From NCBI GenBank assembly GCA_036741355.1, contig DAINSK010000044.1:1-28238 (forward strand): DNA of 28,238 nt. Reading direction: 5' to 3'. The notes below the pieces were generated by a model that saw only the letters and a list, made by a program, of their open reading frames with translations, searched no databases and was not told the origin of the DNA. The DNA is from JBBRGK01 sp036741355 (GTDB taxonomy: Bacteria > Chloroflexota > Dehalococcoidia > CAUJGQ01). A program made the position numbers and the translations under genes. Shown here piece by piece: positions 13,866 to 22,272 of the stretch (positions are counted from its first letter, which is position 1; each line of letters starts with the position of its first letter).

Positions 13866-15662
13866 TTACGGGGCGACTTCTGTTTCGGTATATGCTCGTC
13901 TAAGCGGCAGCACGTTTGCCGGCAGATCGCCGATCGGTTCGGCGCCGCGGCGCGGCTCGACGCTCGCCGGGGCCGCCGGCGCCCCGGGCACGTAATCGAC
14001 GATCTCGTAGCGGTAGCCCTGCTCGGTCAGGAACCGCTGCCGGTTGGCGGCAAAGTCCCGGTCGCGGGTGTCGCGGGTGACAACGCTGTAGAACCGCGCC
14101 TGGCCGCCGTCAGACTTGGGACGCAGGATTCGCCCCAGCCGCTGCGCTTCTTCCTGGCGAGAGCCGAATGTGCCGGACACCTGGATCGCAACGTTCGCTT
14201 CCGGCAGGTCGATGGAGAAATTCGCCACCTTGGAAACGACCAGCAGCTTCTCTTCTCCGGACTTGAACTTTGCGTACAGCGTCTCGCGGTCACGGTACGC
14301 AGTTTTGCCGGTAATGATGGGACAATCGAGCAGCTTCGCCAACCGGTCGAGTTGGTCGAGGTACTGACCGATGACCAGCACGGTGTCTTCGCGGTGCAGC
14401 GCCACGAGGTCCAGGACCACCTGGTACTTTATTGGGTTGGTGCTGGCGAGGCGGAACTTCTCGCCCGGATCGGCGACCGCGTAGGGCATTCGCGCCGACT
14501 CGTCCAACGGTACACGTACTTCTATGCAGGTTGCTTCCGCGATCCAGCCCTGTGACTCCAACTCTTTCCACGGAACGTCATAGCGCTTGGGCCCTACCAA
14601 GGCAAAGACGTCTTCTTGCTTGCCGTCCTCGCGCACGAGCGTCGCCGTAAGCCCTAGGCGCCGCCGCGCCTGGATCTCGGCGGTGATGCGGAAAACGGGC
14701 GCCGGCAGCAGGTGTACTTCGTCGTAAATGATCAGGCCCCAGTTTTCGTGGTTGAACAGCTCCAGATGCGGGAAGTGCTCGCGCCTTTCGGCGTCGCGCT
14801 TGACGTGCGTCATCACCTGATACGTCGCGATCGTGACCGGGCGGATCTCTTTGCGTGTACCGGAGTACTCGCCGATCTCGTCCGCGGTCAGCTCCGTTTT
14901 GTCCAGCAGTTCTGCTTTCCATTGACGCACGGCGGTAACGCTGGTCACCAGGATCAGCGTTTTGGCGCTCACCCGCGCCATCGCCGCCATGCCGATGACG
15001 GTCTTGCCGGCACCGCAGGGCAGCACCAACACGCCGCTGCCGCCGCGCGCCGTGCCACCCGCCCAGAAAGCCGCTGCGGCTTCTTCCTGATACCGGCGCA
15101 TGGCGAATGGCTGGCCGGCGACGGTATGATCTCGCAGTGCCACCACCAGGTGATCGCCTTCGACATAGCCGGCCAGGTCTTCTGCCGGCCAACCGGCCCG
15201 AATCAGCGCCTGTTTTACCCGCCCACGCTCCGCCGCGGGCACCAGGACTTCCCGCGGACCGAGCCGGTCGCGGAACAGCCGTTGCAGCTCTTTGCGGCTC
15301 CAGATCTCCTCCATGAGGAAGGGATCGTCAGCGCGGAGAACCAGGTCGGTCCCCTGCTTCTCCAGCTTCAGGCGCCCGTAGCGTCCCGCGTAGTCGCGGA
15401 TGTCGGCCACGACGCTGCCCGGAACGTCGAACTTGGAGTAACGCTCCAACGTTTCGACCATCTGATCGGGATCGAGGCCGGCGGCGCGGGCGTTCCACAG
15501 CGATAACGCCGTGATCCGGTACGTATGAATGTGCTCGGGGCTCTTCTCCAGCTCACAGAAGGCCGCGAGGCCGTCTCGCGCCGACTCGTACAGAGGATTA
15601 TCGACCTCCAGCAGAACGGTACTGTCCGACTGGACGATCAGCGGATTATCGGGCTGATACAC
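13866..15662 (-). CDS. DNA repair helicase, XPB family (SF2)
   Basis: A 598-residue superfamily 2 helicase of the bacterial XPB type. The N-terminal damage-recognition-like and RecA-like domains carry Walker A PCGAGKT (215-221), the DEVH box (314-317) and LGLTAT (336-341). The XPB-specific RED motif (344-346, in LVREDGKQED) and motif VI QRLGRILRP (507-515) follow. XPB uses ATP to open DNA 3' to 5', and bacterial forms are assigned to DNA repair. The start is a GTG with AAGG eight bases upstream, and it lies 15 bases after the stop of the Helicase_C_3 gene, so the two form an operon. The gene ends only 40 bases from the scaffold gap but is complete. Confidence 0.95.
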   Translation of the reverse strand: MYQPDNPLIVQSDSTVLLEVDNPLYESARDGLAAFCELEKSPEHIHTYRITALSLWNARAAGLDPDQMVETLERYSKFDVPGSVVADIRDYAGRYGRLKLEKQGTDLVLRADDPFLMEEIWSRKELQRLFRDRLGPREVLVPAAERGRVKQALIRAGWPAEDLAGYVEGDHLVVALRDHTVAGQPFAMRRYQEEAAAAFWAGGTARGGSGVLVLPCGAGKTVIGMAAMARVSAKTLILVTSVTAVRQWKAELLDKTELTADEIGEYSGTRKEIRPVTIATYQVMTHVKRDAERREHFPHLELFNHENWGLIIYDEVHLLPAPVFRITAEIQARRRLGLTATLVREDGKQEDVFALVGPKRYDVPWKELESQGWIAEATCIEVRVPLDESARMPYAVADPGEKFRLASTNPIKYQVVLDLVALHREDTVLVIGQYLDQLDRLAKLLDCPIITGKTAYRDRETLYAKFKSGEEKLLVVSKVANFSIDLPEANVAIQVSGTFGSRQEEAQRLGRILRPKSDGGQARFYSVVTRDTRDRDFAANRQRFLTEQGYRYEIVDYVPGAPAAPASVEPRRGAEPIGDLPANVLPLRRAYTETEVAP

Positions 15663-15676
15663 GGTTTACGCCTTCA

Positions 15677-18205
15677 TTACTTGAATAGGGCGGGCTCGCC
15701 GGTATACCGCGCCCAGTGAATTCGTTCGAGCTTGAACTCGCGTTCTCTATCTCTCAGGTGGCAGTAGGCCCGCAGGTAGTTTCCGTCAAAGTAGGTGATG
15801 TCGATCGTACGCGTGGTTAGCTGCTCGCGCCCTTGAACTTTCACGCGGTACTCCATCTCGACGCTCGTACGGTCCGCATACGCCATCTCCAGCACGTTGC
15901 GAATCGCTGTTCGGCTGGTTGCCCTTTCCCTCGCAGCATTGGCCGCCCCCACCCGCTCGTTGCTCGCTGCCCTGGGATGAAACGCGACCACTCGATGATT
16001 ACCTTCATGTGTAATCGGACCCGCGCCGGCCCCGGTTGGCAGGAGAGTGCGGCCGGCACCCGAAGGTTGCACCGGTGGTCCGACTTTCTGAACACCCGTC
16101 GCGGGCTCATTGCGGTCCTGGACCGGCATATGGCCGGCGGCGCGCAGCCGCTCTAGGATCAGGGAGAGCCCCTCGCCGTGGACCAGCGCGACAGTTGGCG
16201 CGATGATCCGTTCGACGAGCCCTGCCAGGCGCTTGTCGGCCTGCAACTCCAGCAGCAGGTGCGGATCGTCCACGGTGAGGTATGTCGAGGCCCTGCCAAC
16301 GTGGATACGGCCGTACTTCGCCTCGACATCCCCCAGCAGCGAGTCGATGGTGTTTGGCAGCGAGCCGTTGCCGTGCTGCTCCAGGAATGCCCGTACGTCG
16401 GCGGCGCTCATGCCGGAATCGATGGCGCGGCGCAACGACCCGGCGCTCAGCTTCGCGGTCCGCATCCCCACCGACGAAACCGGATCGGTAAATCGGCGAA
16501 CCGCCCGATAGACAGCAGGGTCGGCGTTGGGCGGGGCGAGGACGTCGAGCGTCGGCTGAACGATCAGCCGGTCGCTGCGCGGAATTTCCGCGTCGGGTTT
16601 GAAAGAGGCATTGCCGACCAGTAATGCCCGGCCCGCTGGCTTCAGCCGCAACCCTACCGGGGTAGCGGACTTCCCGCTCTGCAGGAGCGGTTCCGCCAGC
16701 CCCAACCACGACAACGAGCGCAGAACACCTAACAGCCAGGCCTCGGGTGCTGGGCATTCACGTGCTGCCTTCGGTCGCAAAGGCAAAAACAGCGCAGGTA
16801 TTCGGTATTTCAAGCGCCTTACGACGGATTCGGTGCTGGCTCCGCCTTCCGGCAATTGTGCGAGCACCTCGACGGTGGCTGCGCGGAACTGAAGCAGTAG
16901 CGGCTGCCAATCATTACTACGGGTGTAGCCGTCTTCGCGGTCGTCGCGCCATATGGCAATCCCTAGCCACGCTTTCAGCAAAGCGGAGAGCTGCGCAAGC
17001 TCTTCTTCCTGCAGCCAGGCATCCGTCTTTTTGTCGACCCGCAACTGTGGCGCGGTGTCGCTCAACAGCCCGGCCTGTAGCGTCATCGCGAAGATGAAGT
17101 CCGCGTAGGGTGACTTGTTGATGGAAAGCCAGCGGGCCAAACGCTTGGCGTCCGGTTTTGCAAACAGACCCTTCTGCGTGAGCGCCGGCCGCATCTCATC
17201 CACAAACTGCAGACAATCGACCACATCCAAAACGGGTGCCGGTTGCCCCCCGGCCGGACGCGCGCCGGCCGGGGGCAGCTCGAATTCGGGCTCAATGAGG
17301 TCGGTGGCACTGATATTCAGCGGCGGCAGGAGCGCTGTGAGCACGTCGTCGGCGATCACAAGCTGCGTTGCCCAATCGGGTGGATAGCGCAGGACCAGCC
17401 CCAGGGTTTCGAGCAGAACGGGGCCATCGTTGCCATCGCCGTGCTGGTAGAGGTTGTAGGGATAATAGCTGAACGCGTATGGCTGCTGCTTTGTGTTGAT
17501 CTGTGGAAACGTCTGCAAAAGCGACCACGGATCGACGCTGCCGCCCGCGGCCAGTATGTGGTCGAATATGCCCCGCGCCAGGTCAGGCAGCGCGGCTACC
17601 CTCTCCTTGATACGCACTGGATGGCTCATCTGTTCGACGATCTGGGCGACGCGGTCGGCTTTCCTGTGCGTTTCTATGCTGGCGCCGAGCTTGTTCGCCA
17701 TGCGCTGAATGTCTTCGACTTTATACGCGGCCAGGACGGCCGCCGCCGGCCGTGCGGGTCCATTCCGCCCCAGCAGAACGGAGCGGACGCATATCGGGAT
17801 GAAGAGCGCCGTTCGCTCGGCGTCCGCCGGCAACAGCAGCGCACGGTCCTGGAGCGTCGCCAGGCACTCTGACAGCGCTGTTGGGTTTAGCACCGATGCA
17901 AACGCAGGACTGATCGTGCCGGTGCGTACCGCGGGGCCGCTGCGCCAGAGCGCACGTAATACGGTGAGTTCACGCACCGACAATTGGGATATGGCGGCGA
18001 CGATGCTATCAGCAGCAGTTAACTGCGTGACCGCCCAGGCGAGCGTTCTTGGGTCAAACCCATCTCTGCCTTTCTTCGGCGCCACAGGTCCAATGGAGCG
18101 TGCAGCGAAAATTCGCTCTACGGCGGCAGCATCCATCGAGGTCAGCGCATCCGCTATCTCCGCTGTGATCGCGTCGAGCAAGACGCCCGAGTTGCCGTAG
18201 ACCAT
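15677..18205 (-). CDS. Helicase-associated protein with Helicase_C_3 and WYL-like C-terminal domain
   Basis: A long protein (842 residues) of the XPB/Ssl2-like Helicase_C_3 family, found beside XPB helicases in Chloroflexota and Actinobacteria. The N-terminal half is helical. A middle segment (VGNASFKPDAEIPRSDRLIVQPTLDVLAPPNADPAVY) has the Helicase_C_3 character. The last ~60 residues (VEMEYRVKVQGREQL and YFDGNYLRAYCHLRDREREFKLERI) look like a WYL domain, a likely ligand- or DNA-sensing module. No Walker motifs are present, so it is not a helicase itself and probably partners XPB. ATG 18205 has GGAGG five bases upstream; an earlier ATG at 18232 has none. A perfect 11-bp inverted repeat lies in its central linker. 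Confidence 0.8.
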   Translation of the reverse strand: MVYGNSGVLLDAITAEIADALTSMDAAAVERIFAARSIGPVAPKKGRDGFDPRTLAWAVTQLTAADSIVAAISQLSVRELTVLRALWRSGPAVRTGTISPAFASVLNPTALSECLATLQDRALLLPADAERTALFIPICVRSVLLGRNGPARPAAAVLAAYKVEDIQRMANKLGASIETHRKADRVAQIVEQMSHPVRIKERVAALPDLARGIFDHILAAGGSVDPWSLLQTFPQINTKQQPYAFSYYPYNLYQHGDGNDGPVLLETLGLVLRYPPDWATQLVIADDVLTALLPPLNISATDLIEPEFELPPAGARPAGGQPAPVLDVVDCLQFVDEMRPALTQKGLFAKPDAKRLARWLSINKSPYADFIFAMTLQAGLLSDTAPQLRVDKKTDAWLQEEELAQLSALLKAWLGIAIWRDDREDGYTRSNDWQPLLLQFRAATVEVLAQLPEGGASTESVVRRLKYRIPALFLPLRPKAARECPAPEAWLLGVLRSLSWLGLAEPLLQSGKSATPVGLRLKPAGRALLVGNASFKPDAEIPRSDRLIVQPTLDVLAPPNADPAVYRAVRRFTDPVSSVGMRTAKLSAGSLRRAIDSGMSAADVRAFLEQHGNGSLPNTIDSLLGDVEAKYGRIHVGRASTYLTVDDPHLLLELQADKRLAGLVERIIAPTVALVHGEGLSLILERLRAAGHMPVQDRNEPATGVQKVGPPVQPSGAGRTLLPTGAGAGPITHEGNHRVVAFHPRAASNERVGAANAARERATSRTAIRNVLEMAYADRTSVEMEYRVKVQGREQLTTRTIDITYFDGNYLRAYCHLRDREREFKLERIHWARYTGEPALFK
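17247..17275. repeat. Perfect 11-bp GC-only inverted repeat inside the Helicase_C_3 gene
   Basis: CCCCCGGCCGG (17247-17257) and CCGGCCGGGGG (17265-17275) are separated by ACGCGCG. It encodes the linker PPAGARPAGGQPA. Such a stem is unusually stable for a coding sequence. Confidence 0.75.
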
Positions 18206-18231
18206 TCCGACCTCCGAATGAGCAATCTCCA

Positions 18232-18261
18232 TTGTACCGGAGGCAAAGTTGCTCCTATGCT
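18232..18261 (+). promoter_or_regulatory. Candidate promoter of the glycerate kinase gene
   Basis: TTGTAC (18232-18237) and TATGCT (18256-18261) are 18 bases apart, each matching four of six consensus positions. The leader to ATG 18312 would be about 45 bases. It lies in the 106-base divergent region shared with the Helicase_C_3 gene. A pattern match only. Confidence 0.3.
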
Positions 18262-18311
18262 ACGAAGCGCCCACTAACTCGGGCGAAATTGTTGAGCTGA
18301 ACGGAGCAGAA

Positions 18312-19457
18312 ATGCGCGTGCTCGTCGCGCCGCAAGAGCTGAAAGGCAGCCTCACCGCTGTCGAAGCAGCCGAAGCGATCGCCGCCGGTCTCCTCCGGGG
18401 TTTCCCCGCCGTGGAGGTCAAAATGATCCCGCTAGCCGATGGTGGTCCCGGCACGCTTGACACGCTCGTTGCGGCGCGCGACGGCTCGACCCGAACAGTG
18501 ACTGTTTCGGGACCATTGGGCGTTCCCGTTCGTGCACGATTCGGCATCATCGACGGCTCGGCGGTGATCGAGACGGCCGAGGCCTGCGGTTTGGTCCTGT
18601 TGAAGCAGGAACAGCTCGACCCGGCCAGGGCAACGACCTTCGGCGTCGGAGAACTCATTCGCGCCGCCCTCGACGCGGGTCTGCGTCGTTTCATGCTGGG
18701 CATAGGCGGCAGCGCGACGAATGACGGCGGCGCGGGACTGGCGCAGGCGCTCGGCTTTCGCCTGCTCGATGCTCAGGGCGGAGAATTGGACCGCGGCGCC
18801 GCGCCACTTGCGCTGCTCGATCGAATCGATTCTTTGCAAGCCGATCGGCGGCTGAGCGAATGTACCTTCCAAGTGGCTGTCGACGTTCAGAACCTGCTTT
18901 GCGGGCCAGCCGGCGCCACAGCGGTATACGGGACCCAGAAAGGCGTTCGGCCTGAGCAGGCATCTGAGTTCGACGCCGCGCTTCGCCTGTTGGGAGAGGT
19001 GATCGAACGCGACCTGGGCTTGGGCGTGCTGAACCTGCCCGGCGGCGGAGCGGCGGGCGGCCTCGGTGCCGGCCTCGCGGGATTCCTCCACGCCCGGCTA
19101 AGACCGGGCTTCGCGATCGTGGCCGAGGCCACGAACGTCGAATCAGAGATCGCAGCTTCGCAGCTTGTCTTCACCGGAGAAGGCCGACTTGATTCGCAAA
19201 CGCCGTTTGGGAAGACCGTCGCGGGCGTAGCCGGGCTAGCCGAGAAGCACGGCATACCGGTAGTAGCGCTGGTCGGCGGAATCGAAAACGACTTCGAAGT
19301 AAACAGCGTCAAAGGCCTGACGGCTGCCTTTGCAATTACGCCGCGTCCAATGACGCTCGACGAAGCCCAGCAGTGCGCCGCCGTACTCCTAATGCGCGCG
19401 GCCGAGCAGTGCGCGCGGCTGATGCGGCGGTTGGCCGGTACTACTCCCGATCTCTAA
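18312..19457 (+). CDS. Glycerate 2-kinase (GarK/GlxK family)
   Basis: A complete 381-residue type-I glycerate kinase. It makes 2-phosphoglycerate from D-glycerate and ATP, feeding glyoxylate or serine breakdown into glycolysis. Landmarks are VAPQELKGSL near the start (KGSL at 11-14), LADGGPGTL (41-49), GIGGSATNDGGAGLAQALGF, DVQNLLCGPAGATAVYG with TQKG, GGGAAGGLGAGL and TGEGRLDSQTPFGK. Two small departures from the usual wording are seen: PQELKGSL for PDSFKGSL and ADGGPGT for ADGGEGT. ATG 18312 has GGAG a few bases upstream; the open frame reaches back to 18249 without support. It is divergent from the helicase operon, and its stop overlaps the end of the convergent zinc-ribbon gene by four bases. 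Confidence 0.93.
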   Translation: MRVLVAPQELKGSLTAVEAAEAIAAGLLRGFPAVEVKMIPLADGGPGTLDTLVAARDGSTRTVTVSGPLGVPVRARFGIIDGSAVIETAEACGLVLLKQEQLDPARATTFGVGELIRAALDAGLRRFMLGIGGSATNDGGAGLAQALGFRLLDAQGGELDRGAAPLALLDRIDSLQADRRLSECTFQVAVDVQNLLCGPAGATAVYGTQKGVRPEQASEFDAALRLLGEVIERDLGLGVLNLPGGGAAGGLGAGLAGFLHARLRPGFAIVAEATNVESEIAASQLVFTGEGRLDSQTPFGKTVAGVAGLAEKHGIPVVALVGGIENDFEVNSVKGLTAAFAITPRPMTLDEAQQCAAVLLMRAAEQCARLMRRLAGTTPDL

Positions 19458-19798
19458 AAGTCGCGCTCAATGCCTGCCGTACGAAGCAATTCGAAATCGG
19501 TAGCGCAGCCGTTGCAGAGACGAAGGTCGCCATAGATCAACGACCCAGCCGCCGGACGTCGCCTGCCGCACCGGCCGCACTCGAACGTCTCGTCGCCGCC
19601 ATCGCGAGAGAGGTCGTCGTCCCTAAACGTGCGCATGGCATCGAAGATCGCCTTTACCTGTCCGCCGCTCAAACCGCGCTTGCCGCCACTCTTCAGGGGC
19701 GTGAGCTCGCCGGGAATCCGGCTGCTTAGATCGTCTGCAGGCGGCGCGTCTCCGGCGGTTGCCTTACCCGGTATAGCTGAAGCTGCGCTCTCTTTCAC
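19454..19798 (-). CDS. Small zinc-ribbon protein, unknown function
   Basis: A protein of about 114 residues. The C-terminal part has CGRCGRRRPAAGSLIYGD followed by LRLCNGCATDFELL: a C-x2-C-x17-C-x2-C pattern typical of a single structural zinc ribbon. The N-terminal half (PGKATAGDAPPADDLSSRIP) looks disordered, and a short KSGGKRGLSGGQVKAIFDAM helix precedes the ribbon. The function is not recognised; nucleic-acid or protein binding would be usual for such a ribbon. The start is uncertain: GTG 19798 has GGAG six bases upstream, whereas ATG 19861 has no ribosome binding site. It is 117 bases downstream of ridA at the end of the par block. Confidence 0.6.
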   Translation of the reverse strand: MKESAASAIPGKATAGDAPPADDLSSRIPGELTPLKSGGKRGLSGGQVKAIFDAMRTFRDDDLSRDGGDETFECGRCGRRRPAAGSLIYGDLRLCNGCATDFELLRTAGIERDF

Positions 19799-19915
19799 GT
19801 TGGTCTCCACACCGCCAATGCCGTGTCGATTGACACTTCTATCGTAGCGCGGCCACAGCATAGCGCGCGTTACAGGCTGATGAAAAGAGTGCTAATAGCC
19901 AGTTTCGGCTAATCT

Positions 19916-20374
19916 TCAGGCAACCTCGAATATGAACTCCACTTCGACGCCGCAGCCGAGCGGAAGCTCGTTAACGCCGATCGCGGCACGGGCGTGGCGG
20001 CCGTTCTCGCCGAAGATCTCGACCAGCAGGTCACTGGCGCCGTTGACCACCGCCGGTTGCTGCTGGAAGCCGTCGGCGCTCGCCACGTAACCCGCGACAC
20101 GCACTACGCGCCGGATGCGATCGAGCGATCCGAGCGCCTGTTTAGCGGCGGCGAGACCGTTTAACACGCAGAGGCGGGCGAGCTGTTGCCCCTGCTTGAC
20201 GCTCAACTCCCTCCCCAACTTGCCGGGCTGCACGATCTTCCCGTTCTCGATCGGGACCTGGCCGGAGATGACCAGCAGGTTGCCCGTAATGACCGCCGGA
20301 ACATACGAGGCCAACGGCTTCGGCAGGGGCGGCAGCGTCAGATTGAGCTCCTTCAGTCGATCGTCGATTGGCAT
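19916..20374 (-). CDS. RidA family protein (YjgF/YER057c/UK114)
   Basis: A 152-residue RidA-type protein, of the slightly longer variety (about 150 rather than 128 residues). Signs are LPPLPKPLASYVPAVITGNLLVISGQVPIENGKIVQPGKLG, LCVLNGLAAAKQALGSLDRI, RVAGYVAS and the terminal HARAAIGVNELPLGCGVEVEF, where the arginine lies in the conserved active-site R-x-A region. Classic RidA hydrolyses reactive enamines/imines made by PLP enzymes; this longer group has less certain activity. It begins 26 bases after the parB stop with GGGGGC upstream of ATG 20374, so it probably belongs to the same transcript. Confidence 0.9.
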   Translation of the reverse strand: MPIDDRLKELNLTLPPLPKPLASYVPAVITGNLLVISGQVPIENGKIVQPGKLGRELSVKQGQQLARLCVLNGLAAAKQALGSLDRIRRVVRVAGYVASADGFQQQPAVVNGASDLLVEIFGENGRHARAAIGVNELPLGCGVEVEFIFEVA

Positions 20375-20400
20375 GGAACGCCCCCAAATCTACCCGTTGG

Positions 20401-21450
20401 TCAGTACGACTCCTCGTCCGCGAGCAGGCGCTGCGTGAGTCCGTCCAACTCCTCATCGCTATAGAAGTTGATCACCAACCGCCCGCCGCGACGACCACGG
20501 TCGATACGGACCGCGGTCCCCAGCGCGCTTTGTAACCGCTCGGCCAGGGCCGCGGTATCGGGATCTTGTCGCCGCGCCTCTTTCGGCCGTTGTGTGTCGG
20601 GCGCTCCCCCCTGGGAGTTGCTGTCACGCCGCGCGCGAACGAGCGCTTCAGTTCCCCGCACGGAGAGGCCGCGGTCCACCACCTCGCGCCAGAGCTGTCG
20701 CCGTTGCCGAATATCCGCCACCCCAAGCAACGACCTCGCGTGTCCTTCAGTGACCTCGCCCGCCGCCAGGCTCGCCTTGATCTCATTGGAGAGACCCAGC
20801 AGACGAAGCGTGTTGGCCACTGCAACGCGGCTGCGTCCAACTCGCCGCGCCAGCGCTTCCTGGGTCAACCCGAACTCGCTGCTCAGACGCTCAAACGCGC
20901 GCGCTTCTTCCAATGGATTCAGGTCTGCACGCTGAATATTCTCGACCAGTGCCAACTCAAGCTGTTCGAGCGGCGTCACGTCGCGCACCACGGCGGGAAC
21001 GCGCTTGAGCCCCGCGGCGCGCGCCGCGTGCAGCCGGCGCTCGCCCGCGATCAACTGGTAGCTCACGCCCCCTCGCGGGGACTGCTGTCTGCTGACGATC
21101 AGCGGCTGCAATAGGCCGTGCTGTCGAATGCTATCGGTCAACGTCGCTAACGATTCCGGATCGAAGCTGGAACGGGGCTGCTGGGGGTTGGTAGCAATGA
21201 GGTCTATATCCACCATGAGCGCACCGGGCCGCTGGGCGATGCCCAGTTCGCCGGTAGCATCTGAAGCGGCGACAAGCTCCGGCCGCGGCTGCTTCGTGGC
21301 ATTCGACCTGGCACCCTTCGACGGCGCCACCGTCGCCAGACCTTCCGGGATCAAGGCTCCCAGGCCGCGACCGAGGCCGGCGCGGCCGCGGAATACCCCC
21401 CGCGCGGGAGGTATTGTCCCTCCTCCCTTCGTCGCGTCCTGGTCGATCAC
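20401..21450 (-). CDS. parB: Chromosome partitioning protein ParB
   Basis: A 349-residue chromosomal-type ParB/Spo0J. A short N-terminal RGRAGLGRGLGALIP segment is the typical start that contacts ParA. The CTP-binding ParB/Srx domain carries GERRLHA (136-142) and ENIQRADLNPLEEA (170-183). A helix-turn-helix (about 195-216, GLTQEALARRVGRSRVAVANTL) recognises parS, and a C-terminal dimerisation domain ends the protein. ParB loads and slides on DNA from parS near the origin and stimulates ParA. The start GTG 21450 overlaps the parA stop by four bases (GTGA), which couples their translation. No full parS palindrome was found in the window. Confidence 0.96.
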   Translation of the reverse strand: MIDQDATKGGGTIPPARGVFRGRAGLGRGLGALIPEGLATVAPSKGARSNATKQPRPELVAASDATGELGIAQRPGALMVDIDLIATNPQQPRSSFDPESLATLTDSIRQHGLLQPLIVSRQQSPRGGVSYQLIAGERRLHAARAAGLKRVPAVVRDVTPLEQLELALVENIQRADLNPLEEARAFERLSSEFGLTQEALARRVGRSRVAVANTLRLLGLSNEIKASLAAGEVTEGHARSLLGVADIRQRRQLWREVVDRGLSVRGTEALVRARRDSNSQGGAPDTQRPKEARRQDPDTAALAERLQSALGTAVRIDRGRRGGRLVINFYSDEELDGLTQRLLADEESY

Positions 21451-22208
21451 GACGTCACCCGCCGCGCTAGTAGCTCATCGGCCAGATCGGCGTAGGCCGT
21501 GGCGCCACTCGAAGCAGGCGCATAAGCGGCGATCGAAAGGCCGTAAGACGGCGCCTCGGACAGCCGAACGCTGCGCGGTATGACAGTTTGGAAGGCCTGC
21601 GGAAAATGCCGGCGAACCTCGGCCACCACCTGATGCGCCAGCGTTGTGCGTGGGTCGAACATCGTCATGACCAATCCCTCGAGACGCAAGGCCGGATTCA
21701 ACCCCCGCCGCACCCGTTCGAGCGTTCCCGCTAGATGGCCCAGCCCCTCCAACGCCAGATATTCGCACTGCACCGGAATGATCACCTGGCCGGCGGCAGT
21801 CAACGCGTTGACGGTCAGCAGTCCAAGCGAGGGAGGACAGTCAAACAGAATGAAATCCCAATCGGTAAGGATAGGTTCGATCAGACGTCGTAGGTAGTAC
21901 TCGCGCCCCTTTGCTTCAACCAGCTCGATCTCGGCGCCCGAAAGGTCCTGCGAAGAGGGGACCACGTCCAGGCCGGGCTCCGAGCTTCCGACGATCAGGG
22001 CGGCGAGGGGCGCCTGCCCAGTAATCGCGTCATAGATACTGCCGCGTTCCGCCGTGACGCCGAGTCCGCTGGTGGCATTGGCCTGCGGATCGATGTCTAT
22101 GAGCAACACCCGCTGTCCCCGGAGCGCCAGCCACGCGCCGAGGTTAATGGCGGTCGTTGTTTTGCCCACGCCGCCCTTCTGATTGGCGATCGCGATCACA
22201 TCCGCCAT
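21447..22208 (-). CDS. parA: Chromosome partitioning ATPase ParA
   Basis: A 253-residue ParA/Soj ATPase of the short chromosomal type without an N-terminal DNA-binding domain. The deviant Walker A KGGVGKTT is at 11-18, with the signature lysine. LLIDIDPQANATSGLG and FDCPPSLGLLTVNAL (Walker B region) follow, then IPVQCEYLALEGLGHL. It binds the nucleoid as an ATP dimer and drives separation of ParB-parS complexes. ATG 22208 gives the standard MADVIAIANQKGG start. The open frame extends further upstream, but those residues have no family character. No strong ribosome binding site is visible. It lies 64 bases after the PfkB gene. Confidence 0.96.
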   Translation of the reverse strand: MADVIAIANQKGGVGKTTTAINLGAWLALRGQRVLLIDIDPQANATSGLGVTAERGSIYDAITGQAPLAALIVGSSEPGLDVVPSSQDLSGAEIELVEAKGREYYLRRLIEPILTDWDFILFDCPPSLGLLTVNALTAAGQVIIPVQCEYLALEGLGHLAGTLERVRRGLNPALRLEGLVMTMFDPRTTLAHQVVAEVRRHFPQAFQTVIPRSVRLSEAPSYGLSIAAYAPASSGATAYADLADELLARRVTS

Positions 22209-22272
22209 CAAACGGCCGCCAGACGGCGGGCAGCTTGCAGCCGCCTCTGCGGAGCGCAACCCGCGGAAACGT

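Noticed and set aside
19896..19911. TAGCC-AGTTTC-GGCTA dyad just after the ridA stop
   Set aside because: A 5-bp stem with only a weak T-rich stretch after it on the minus strand; not enough to call a terminator.
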